From Larimichthys crocea (taxonomy: Eukaryota > Chordata > Actinopteri > Sciaenidae), in contig NC_040028.1 in the NCBI RefSeq assembly GCF_000972845.2, forward strand, positions 17,854,871-17,918,870: a stretch of 64,000 nucleotides of DNA. Reading direction: 5' to 3'. Numbering within the stretch: the first letter of the stretch is position 1; each line of letters opens with the position of its first letter. Both the position numbers and the translations under genes were made by a program. Below the pieces are notes generated by a model that worked only from the letters and a program-made list of their open reading frames with translations, did not search any database and was not told where the DNA came from. Shown here piece by piece: positions 34,101 to 47,100 of this stretch.

Positions 34101-37005
34101 CACTCTGAGTTAGTTGAATACTTTTTAGGGGCCTGAAGATGTGAAATTATCCAAAAATCAACATCTTTGTGTAGCAGGAATGTGATTTTCTGCTTCTCAG
34201 GACCTCTTAACGGGCCCCGATGCTGAGATTAGGAACCATTTTCATAGAAACAAAGAGCTTAAATTCAAATAGATTTGTCAACATGCAGTAAAAAAGTCTG
34301 ATGGAGCTTATAAAACGTGGTCTCTTCACCTCTGCAGGGTCTGGTCGGAGCTGGTTTGGCTGATATGACTCGGCCAGCAGAGAAACTTAGTACCTCCCAG
34401 TCTGCAGTGCTGACAGCCACAGGTAAGATTAAAGACACAAACACATAAAGGTACGATCGACTTTAATGAGGCTGAATGATGAAATTCACTTGAAGCAAAT
34501 GTTGTTCACCGACGTGTTAAATCTGTTAGAGAGCACTTCGTCTTCGTCGCCACCTGACAGGTGTGTCTTATCAAGATGCTGATTATGAGTTCAGGTGTGT
34601 CTCGGACTGGTTACAATAGAAAAATATGCCGTTTTAACACACAACACAAAGCCACAGAGGTCTCTGCATGCTTAACTATAAGAATGTCCACCAGAGCTGT
34701 GACTTGATCGTTTCACCACCACGAGTCGTCTCCAACATCGTTTGGCTGACCACGTGTAACCACGCCAGCCCAGAGCCGCCACATTCCTGCAGGATCGTCC
34801 AAAACCAGCCACTCAGATTTCTGAATTTCTGCACAAACTTGTCACAAACAGTGTTAGTGAGGCTCGAGCGAGCGCGTGATGCTCGCCTTCGACGGCGTCT
34901 GGCACTTTTGGATGAATCACGGTTTGCACCGTACCAGGCGGATGGTGTCGAGTCTCCCATGGTGACGGCGGAGTTGTGATATTGGCTTTTGAAAACAGAC
35001 GGCCGACACAGGTGCATATTCTTGATTTTTAGATGCACAGAGTTACCATGGTGAGATCCTCATCATCGGTCGCCTCATGTTACAAGAAAGTCGGCCTCCT
35101 TACTCACCAGACATGTCACTCGTTGAGTACATGTGTGATGCTCGCAAGCAGCAACCTCGACTACTCTACATGAAGGAGATGTGTCGCCCTGCACGAGGCG
35201 GACACAGCAGATACTGACCAAACATCTGTTACAAAGACACTCTGTCTCATCGTTTCTCAAATTAAAACCCAGTAGATGAACTATCTAGCCCACAGTTTGG
35301 TGTATAATAGTGTTGATAAGCGACACCTACAAGGTGGATGGATGGATCATCTTGGCCTCACTAACAAGATTTGATCCAAATCTGAGAGATATAAACCTTT
35401 TTGTGTGTGCAGAAGAAATCTTAAATGTAAAATATCACCAGAAAATGTTGCACCTGATCCGTCTTGTGCTTAAAACCTAAAGATTTATGTAGGAAAGATG
35501 AATGTTCTCTGCACGTTTTTAGATTTAAAACATCTTGATTTAAAGTTTTCAGGTCGCGTGTCCGTGATTTGTGTCAGTTATTTACTTCTTTATCTTTGCC
35601 CTGACGTACATTTCAGAATCATTCATTTATCAGCCCGTGCTCACGTCTCTCTGTGCTAAAGGTTGTCTGGATGTTTCTGCTTTTGCAATATGTTTATTCA
35701 AACACATCTTATCTGTCACTCATTTTTGGGGCCAAAACACAGACTCTGTTCTCACACGTAAGCGATGGTTCGATGTGCATAACCTTCACTTCAACCTTCC
35801 TGTTGTCCTCCTTCTCCACCACCAGGCCTGATCTGGTCCAGATACTCGTTGGTCATAATCCCGAAGAACTGGAACCTGTTTTGTGTCAACTTCTTTGTGG
35901 GCAGCGCTGGAGGCTCCCAGCTCTACAGGATCTGGAGGTTTGTTGGTTATAAACTGACCTTGTTATCTCGGTTTGAAGCATTCTGAGTAGACGCAGAAAT
36001 CATGGCCGCGACTTCATGTGTGACTGTTTGCAGCTGATAGAGACGTTGAGATAAGTTGTGGTGGTAAATGTATAACATTAACTTTGTTTCTATTGTCAAT
36101 AATTGACTGAGTGAATGAACACGACCCCTGTCAGACCAAATTGTAATCCTAGAAATTTAGTTTTAAGTGTTTACTATGTGGAGATCTACGGTCGAGCAGC
36201 AGCTAAAAATCAGTCCCAGATTTACTCTTTTCACCTCGGTCATTATGTCCATAGAAGCTAATGAGCCTGGTTACACTGCCTGCTTGCCCAGCTCCTGTTC
36301 TGGCATGACACCAGCTTAGCTCCCCTGTCAGCATTCACCCTGTAAACCTCCTACTCTTCTTCCCAGTGGTCTAAAACACCCAAATTCAACCGGACGCACA
36401 CGCAATTGCGTGTTTGTCAATTTACACAAGAACACCTCGAGCTGACAGGAAGCCAGACATGGAAAAAGCAGAGAAAAGCTGGTGGATTTTCAAAATAAAA
36501 TACCCCGTGCAAACTGCCGGTCGTAAAAACAGCCAAAAGCTGTTAAAACTAATTAACTACATAGCATATTTACACGTGTAGATGCATATTTAGAAGCACA
36601 TAAACCAATAAAATTACCAGATCTGAGCAAAGTAAGCAAAGTCTGGCAGGCTAAACGCTTCTGAAACGCGTCACGTGCTGGACGGACCAAAACAGCGTCG
36701 CATCCACGATGTGACAGAGACGTGTCCGTGGATTTTCGGTTTAAAACTCCTCTGGTGCTCTGAGCTCACTGGGCTAACATTAACTAACAGCAGCTACAGT
36801 TGGCAGCCGTTTACTTCACTGTCCATCAGGAAACTCCGTAAATCACAGAGAGTTCGTGATCGTACTCTATAAATAGATATAATATGATAGAAAAGTTACA
36901 CAATGCTGCATTAATAACGCATCATTTTCTTCTGTTTCCAGGCACAAGCAGGATCTGAAGGCTCAGGAAGCTGCACAGGCGAAAGAGGCTGCTGCAGAGT
37001 CCTGA
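31183..37005 (+). CDS. mpc2: Mitochondrial pyruvate carrier 2 (5 exons)
   Basis: Subunit of the inner-membrane MPC1/MPC2 heterodimer that imports pyruvate into the mitochondrial matrix. Exons: 31183-31276, 33943-33983, 34338-34422, 35826-35937, 36942-37005, all with GT..AG introns, totalling 131 aa (human 127). The sequence begins MAALRASYHRILDRIEHMLP with an amphipathic N-terminus and the conserved LRPLYNHPAGPKTVFFWAP. Then come GLADMTRPAEKLSTSQSAVL, the helix-forming IWSRYSLVIIPKNWNLF and VNFFVGSAGGSQLYRIWR, and a basic, Ala-rich tail ending AQAKEAAAES. The three predicted membrane helices match the family. An AATAAA at 37878-37883 is a possible polyadenylation signal. It lies head-to-head with dcaf6 at 3.2 kb, as in other vertebrates. 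Confidence 0.97.
31681..31766. repeat. Two-copy tandem duplication, 43 bp
   Basis: CAGTGACACCTTCAAATCTC followed by TTGAACGGTCC is repeated at 31681 and 31724, in mpc2 intron 1. Confidence 0.9.
31768..31850. mobile_element. Teleost dispersed repeat fragment (GCATTTAGCAGACGCTTTTA)
   Basis: ATTGCATTTAGCAGACGC followed by TTTTATCCAAAGCGACTTAC is a segment I recall as ubiquitous in teleost genomes. The parent family is not assigned. Confidence 0.6.
31980..32060. mobile_element. LINE 3'-tail fragment
   Basis: AATACTTTATTTATCCCACA followed by ACGGGGAAATTCAC is the inverse of the usual end of teleost L2-like LINEs. Confidence 0.55.
32838..32923. repeat. Two-copy tandem duplication, 43 bp
   Basis: GCATCAGCACAAAAACATGT followed by TTATATGTGAAGAAAAGAAA begins at 32838 and again at 32881, in mpc2 intron 1. 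Confidence 0.9.
34690..35160 (+). mobile_element. Decayed Tc1-like transposase fragment
   Basis: Carries the order of a Tc1 transposase: a block reading LLDESRFAPYQADG (cf. the TDESRF/ADG region) near 34900, GCGGAGTTGTGATATTGG near 34970, AGATGCACAGAGTTACCATG near 35033, and CTCACCAGACATGTCACTCG near 35105 (the SPDMSP region). Frames are broken and no TIRs were identified. It lies in mpc2 intron 3. Confidence 0.75.
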
Positions 37006-39160
37006 GTGCACTTTCCTGTTTGCCAACGCTCCTCTGCAGCGGACTGAAAAGGGAGACTACACACCGGGCACGAACGTCGCCCCCTCTAATCATCTCCACG
37101 TCATCTCCGTAACATCCATGCCATAACCATTAACACCGTCGTCACCGCTTTAAGCCTGTCGTCCCTGTTTGGAAATAAGTGTTCAGATTTCCGTCAGGGC
37201 GCCAACAACAGACCGGAACAAACGTTTTTTTTAACTGTAGTCAACACACACTCAAGATTCAACAACGCACAAGTACTATTTGTTTAACGAGCTGTATGAT
37301 TGTACGTGTTTTTAATTTATCCCTTTATCTCGTGTACCACTCGGGAGATTTTTGCTTTTCCATCACGAGTGTTCAGGTGTAGCAAACGGTACCTCATGCA
37401 ATAATTCTCCCATCCCTCATTTCTTCCCCTCTTGGATTTGTGTTGAACAGAGTTTAAGGAATGTTTCCACATGAAATTTACTTTATTTATAATTTGGTTA
37501 CAGTCACGGCACCTGTAATTATTAAATAATTCATTACCCTGACGATTCCTTCTATCTGGATGGCTTTAAATCTTTTAACGTGAGTGAGAGCGAATCCTAA
37601 TCGATGAATCACTTGATTAAAAAATGTCTCTTGTAGTCGAAACATTGTTAGAAAGACGCGGTTATGTTCTGAATCTGTTCTTAGAAAGGTGTTGTATATT
37701 TTTCCTGTGTATAAATACCTTCTTTGACGTTGCACACGGTGCTCATTATCAGTATAACCTCCCCCTTTGATTATTTAAAGCAATAATTGTCGTCACTTTT
37801 TAAGTATTTCTTGATCTGCTGTCCGAACAAATGGCACTTTTGAAGGTTGATCATTGGCTCTGTGGCTATGTAATGTTAATAAATCCCATTTAACACACTC
37901 GCCCAGCTGATTTTAAAGTACGAACATCTCACAAAGTGACTTCAGTATTAACGTGTTCTCTAATTGTGAAGGAAAGGAGCTTCAGTGCTTCCTTTCTTAT
38001 CTCCTTTAGCAGCGGAGCATCCTTTATGAAAGGAAATGAGGTAATGCCGTCCCACAATTCGTTTATTTAGAAAGTTTAATGCAGGTCTGTAGTTTCAGTG
38101 CAGTAACAGACACTCGTCTCCTATGAAACCAGTCGAATAGTCACAAAAATTACCTCCTGTGTCCTTTCCTAAACACTTGACCTCGATGGAAAACGTGAGG
38201 TCAAGGAAAGATGTGAAGGAAAGTTTGATGATTTATGTCTGTGGTGAAACTACAAAGTTCAGAAGATGGACTACAAAAACCTACAATAGTCAGTCAGAGT
38301 CTCTGGCTTCACACGTCGACATGGAAACTGAAACTTCATCTCCCTCGGCTACTTTTAGTCTGCAGAGCAACAAATCCCAGTTTCCACATTCGCTGGCTGA
38401 ACTCGAGTGAAGTCATGTGCTGAAGATCGTTTTTAACTGACACGCTTCTTCAGTTTCTCACTAAAAAGTGTCAGAAAACATCCACTTCAGACCAACAAGT
38501 CAGATGTTTACTGTATTAAAATCATAAAATGAACACACTGTCAGATTTAAGGAAACATGCTCAACAGAAACATCTTGTAAGATCGTGTTGTGACAGAGAT
38601 TTGACCCACAGAGCATCATGGAAAGTGACCAAGACCGACCCGCTCGCTATTACTGCAGGAGGTGGAGGCGGCTTTCCAGGACAGAGTTCACTGTAGTTTC
38701 AGCACAGAGTACTGGGCAGCTTGTTTTAACTTTTACATACATAAATTCAACTATTTCTCACATCAAGTTTTACAAAGATACGACCTACAACACCCTCGTG
38801 TCAGCGTGAAGTTATAAAGTCGTCGAATTCAAGCATTGAAGTCGGTCTAACAGCACGAGAAGGAGGAGGCTGCTCTCCTGGGATAAGTGAGCCGTAGAGT
38901 CTGTGAGGAGGACTGGCTGCTTAAAGACGTCTCCAGTGTTTTGAATTTGCACTGCAGTACCAAGTTTTAACCACTAGATATCACTGCTACAAGCAGGACA
39001 GTCTGATCTGTTTGAGACCTGAAGACTGGACTGACTGTCAGAGATCCATGAGTCGACCCTCACACTCCTTAATGCCTCTAACACGGACGGTGTAGTGAAC
39101 TCAAACATGCAGAGAAATTACAAAAACAAAACGATCACACAAATTATGGTTAGCCACAAA
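37006..39160. other. mpc2-rpl24 convergent intergenic
   Basis: Contains the mpc2 3'UTR (to about 37.9 kb if the AATAAA at 37878 is used). No further gene was recognised between 37.9 and 39.16 kb. In human the two flanking genes are on different chromosomes, so the ancestral rearrangement point should lie here. Confidence 0.55.
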
Positions 39161-39162
39161 AC

Positions 39163-39168
39163 TTTATT
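39163..39168 (-). terminator. rpl24: rpl24 polyadenylation signal AATAAA
   Basis: TTTATT on the + strand, 19 nt beyond the stop codon, implying a very short 3'UTR. Confidence 0.75.
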
Positions 39169-39187
39169 CACAAACTGTATCAGATAT

Positions 39188-43058
<3,871 letters not shown>

Positions 43059-43267
43059 GATGGCTACGAGAGGGCACAAAACCGGAAAGGACGATGACGG
43101 AAGCGGAAACTGAACTTGTAAGACTACAAATCGATATTTATGAACTTATTAACTGTGAATATTTTTTCAGTTACTTTAAATGATTGTTAATTTTTACACG
43201 TAACGAATTAATATTAATTGCTTTTGGTTCTGTAAAAAAAAAGATTTTAATCAAATTAATACTTTAA

Positions 43268-43323
43268 CCAATCATCGCTAAGGCAACCGTCACACTTGGT
43301 TGGCGACGGTTGCCTAGCAAGCG
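43268..43323. promoter_or_regulatory. GGCAACCGTC…GACGGTTGCC palindrome, X-box-like (copy 1)
   Basis: GCTAAGGCAACCGTC and GACGGTTGCCTAGC are inverse arms around about 16 bases. The right arm continues as GTTGCCTAGCAAG, close to the RFX X-box pattern GTNRCC-N-RGYAAC, with the final C replaced. Copy 2 is at about 43738-43792 with a cleaner left arm, GCTAGGCAACCGTC. Confidence 0.5.
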
Positions 43324-43438
43324 TAACAGAAAAGAAACACTTTGAGGCTTCATATTGCGATAATAAGATGTGAAACACGAAATTTAAATAATTTAAATTA
43401 AATATCGTTTCTATCGTTGGCTAGCTTTTCCATTTCTT

Positions 43439-43468
43439 GACTACAACCTTACGTCGAGAGTTGTAGTC
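43439..43468. promoter_or_regulatory. GACTACAAC…GTTGTAGTC palindrome (copy 1)
   Basis: Perfect 9-bp inverse arms (43439-43447 and 43460-43468) around CTTACGTCGAGA. It recurs exactly in copy 2 at 43921-43929 and 43942-43950. Confidence 0.7.
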
Positions 43469-43519
43469 TTTTTAAGCTCCAAAGACGCCGCTACGCAATG
43501 AGCGAGACGACCTATTTAA

Positions 43520-43538
43520 ACTACATTTCCCATGATGC
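43520..43538 (+). promoter_or_regulatory. ZNF143-like site, copy 1
   Basis: ACTACATTTCCCATGATGC closely matches the ACTACAATTCCCAGMATGC-type ZNF143/SBS element found in bidirectional housekeeping promoters. It lies about 580 bp before the cep97 ATG. Confidence 0.65.
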
Positions 43539-44001
43539 TCATTTTTTAGCGGAAAAGAAGATGACGGAAGCGGAAACTGAACATGTAAGACTACAAATCG
43601 ATATTTATGAACTTATTAACTGTGAATATTTTTTTCAGTTAGTTTAACTTATTGTTTTTTTTTTACATGTAACAAATTAATATTAATTACTTTTGGTTCT
43701 GTATAAAAAAGATTTAAATTAAATTAATACTTTAACCAATCATCGCTAGGCAACCGTCACACTTGGTTGACGACGGTTGCCTAGCAAGCGTAACAAAAAA
43801 GAAACACTTTGAGGCTTCATATTGCGATAATAAGATGTGAAACATGAAATTTAAATAATTAAATGTAAATTAAATATCGTTTCTATCGTTGGCGTCGTTT
43901 GCTAGCCTTTTCTATTTCTTGACTACAACCTTACGTCGAGAGTTGTAGTCTTTTCACGCTCCAAAGACGCCGCTACGCAATGAGCGATACGACCTATTCA
44001 A

Positions 44002-44020
44002 ACTACATTTCCCATGATTC
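44002..44020 (+). promoter_or_regulatory. ZNF143-like site, copy 2
   Basis: ACTACATTTCCCATGATTC, one base different from copy 1, about 98 bp before the cep97 ATG, so it is the better placed of the two for cep97 initiation. Confidence 0.65.
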
Positions 44021-44117
44021 TCCTGTTTTTTTTAGCGGTTTGACAGGCGGCATACGCTCCTTGTGTTGCAGTCTGCCGCAGCTGAGCTAATAGAGTCGTT
44101 AGCTAACGCACGACAGG

Positions 44118-47100
44118 ATGGGTGTATCAGATTTACAGTTTGATACAAAGGATGGTGAGTAGATACATGTTGTTTCGGGTCTGACAGACAGCGGCGGGTT
44201 TGTTTGTGTTCAACGTCAGCGAGTGTGTTTGTGAGTTAGTAGCTAACGCTAGTGCCGTTAGCTAGTGTTACTAACAAGCGTGCGAGTGGATGCAGATCAA
44301 AACATCCCGGGTCAGCTCGTCTGAGAGCAAAGTTTAGACATCAGAGCAGCTCGTTTTATGTCGCGTTAACCTCCTAGGTGTAGTCCAGCTCAGGCTACTG
44401 TACATTAGGCAGCGCATTGACTCCTTTCTGCTCCTGTTAGTCATCACAGTCAGCTTTCCTGCCCTCAGATGTCATGATGTCAGCGTTTAAATATATATTT
44501 TAATGAAACTGGATACAGGTGCAAATAGCTAGTTTGCATAATGCACCTCCAAAAACATCAATGATTTGTCTGGTAATGCCCTTCATGACTCAGGCAGCCT
44601 AACTCAAGACAATGTGTGAAATTACTGTCCATGCCCAGCTTTACTGAAGCTGTACTGTTTGTACGCACGGCTGCTTTAAGATAGATGGCTGATAGATACC
44701 TGTGAGCATCATCCCTCGAAATACCACACACTCCAAGTCAAGTCCAGCAGCCATCAAACTGGCTTGTGCAATACATAAGTGAAATCTTCCACACATGCAT
44801 GCTGCACTTTAACAATAAGTGTATTCTCTGCACAGTCTCTCAAAAACGTATAAAGAATTCTTTATAAGGTTTTAGATTTACATATTGCATAGTTCACTGT
44901 TACTGGTTTTATTTAACTGTTATTTATACATGTGTATATAATGTTAAAATAGGATTTTGTATTTTGTTTTCTTGCTATATTTCCCTGCGGGGATTAATAA
45001 AGTATTTCCAATTCTGATATACAAAAGACACGAGTTAGATAGAGTATGAATAGAATAAAGTGTAAGGAAGCGAGAACATGTAGAAATATACAGATATAAT
45101 AAAAAAAATAAACTCTCTGTGCAGTAACTTTGTGCAAAAATGTGCAATCTTATTCAGAGAAGGAGTCAGTGCAAGTTGTGTATTAGTGTCCATATCCAAA
45201 AATCAGCTGTGAGTCTCCTCTCCCTGCACAGAGGGGAGTCATTATGAAGAAAGACTTCCCGTAGCGGCCCCTTTTATTGTGGAGTTGCAGGAGACTCCGA
45301 CTGAATCTGCTCTGCTGCTCTGTCAGGAGGTCGTGTAGTGGATGTGAGTTATTGTCCATGATGCTGAGAAGTTTATGGAGAGCATCTTTCTCACTACAAC
45401 CAGCTTCAGGAGCTCCAGATCAGTCCACCGCACAGAGCCAGCCTTCTTAATCAGTTTGTGTCGCTGCAAAGAAGCCGACTGGTAGAACATCTTGCTGCAG
45501 AGTCTGCTCTGTCACTTTCTGTAGACACCCTCAGTTGTCCAGGTGCACACACAAGCATCTATAGTCCTCCACCTTCATCCTGGTTTGAAACTGTGCTCAG
45601 GTTTAGTCCTCCTGAAGTCCTCGACCGTCTCTTTAGTTTTGGCCACATTCAAGACGGTTGCTCCCACACTGTGCCAGTGATCAAGCAGATCCCTGTACCA
45701 TCTTTTCTCCAAGACCCAAGCAGCCTAACTCATGATCACTGGCTTCCATCTCAAGCTTTACTGAAGGCGGCAGACTGTTTGTGCACTCGGCTGCTTTAAG
45801 ATGTGTGTGTTCCGTAGCCATGGTGATGAGCCAAATGACAGTTGTTGTTGTGGTTTCCCTGCCTGTTTAACCTCCGCTGTCTTTACTCCTACTAGGTCCT
45901 GTGGTGGATCTCTCAGCCCGGGGTATGCAAAAGCTGGATCCTAGTTTCACCTGCTCCGAAGAGACTCACACTCTCATCCTGGACCGTAACCACATCATGA
46001 AACTGGACCACCTGGAAAGGAACCCGGGCCTTCAGCAGGTAGAACCCTTTGTTCGGTCGACAAACTTTATTCACAGGCTTACAGCGTGGTCACTAGCAGT
46101 GGTGACTTGTGTTTTCCTCTTCAGCTTTCCGTAGCCAGTAACCGCCTGGTGAGGATGATGGGCGTGTCTCGGCTAACAGAGCTGAGAGTCCTCAATCTGC
46201 CCAATAACAGTATCGGATACATTGAGGGGCTAAGAGACCTGCCACACCTGGAATGGCTCAACCTGTCCGGGAACAATATTAAGGTGAGGAAATCATATGT
46301 CAGTGCATAGATGAACTTTCCGTTCAAATGTTGCATGTTTAACTGAGTTTACACTCTTTACACATTCAGGTCATTGAGCAACTCAACAACTGCGTTTCCC
46401 TTCAACATCTGGATCTGTCTGACAACAACATATCAACCATCGGGGATCTGACTAAACTGGTGGCATTAAAGGTTAGTGTGAGAGTGTCTGAGGTTGAAAA
46501 GTGAGTTTAAGATGCAGTAGACTGACTCTTTTATGTCTTTGCAGACACTTTTGCTCCACGGAAACAGCATCACGACACTTCGTACTGTTCCTGCTCATCT
46601 CCCTGCTCATCTGTCTATCCTCTCCCTGGCAGAAAACGAGATTAGGGACCTCAATGAAGTAATTATCTGTTCCCCGAACTGGATACAGCAGCAATTATGG
46701 CCATTTAAGTTCTATAAAGGCTAATGATCTTCTGATTATTCTATAGGTATCTTATCTGGCGCCTCTCCATGACATGGAGCAGCTGTCCATTATGAACAAC
46801 CCTTGCGTGATGGCGACCCCCTCGTTGCCAGGATTCGATTATCGCCCTTATATCATGAGTTGGTGTCTGAGCCTGAAGGTCCTGGACGGTTATGTCGTGT
46901 CACAGAAAGAAGGGTCAGTACATTTCTGTGCTGTTACATGTTTGTAGTTAAGATGAGGTTTGAATCTCTTATTTATTGTGTATAAATGTCACGATTACAG
47001 CCTCAAAGCGGAGTGGCTCTACAGTCAGGGGAAAGGACGTTCATATCGACCGGGTCAGCACGTTCAGCTGGTTCAGTACCTGGCCACTGTTTGCCCTCTA

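Larger units (their letters stand above)
43094..44040. repeat. Two-copy ~470-bp tandem duplication within the shared promoter
   Basis: ATGACGGAAGCGGAAACTGA starts copy 1 at 43094 and copy 2 at 43561. Both continue through GTAAGACTACAAATCGATAT, TTGAGGCTTCATATTGCG, the GACTACAAC…GTTGTAGTC palindrome and ACTACATTTCCCATGAT. Differences are scattered substitutions and small indels. Confidence 0.95.
43059..44117. promoter_or_regulatory. Shared rpl24/cep97 divergent promoter region
   Basis: The entire 1,059 bp between the rpl24 and cep97 start codons. It contains a ~470-bp tandem duplication, two ZNF143-like sites, two GTTGCC palindromes, CCAAT motifs (ACCAATCATCGCTA, once per copy) and rpl24's CCTTTCCGG start region. 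Head-to-head arrangement of these genes is conserved in human. Confidence 0.8.

Noticed and set aside
45458..45799. 113-codon frame in cep97 intron 1
   Set aside because: It overlaps LINE-derived sequence and the diverged direct repeat, with no conserved protein features.
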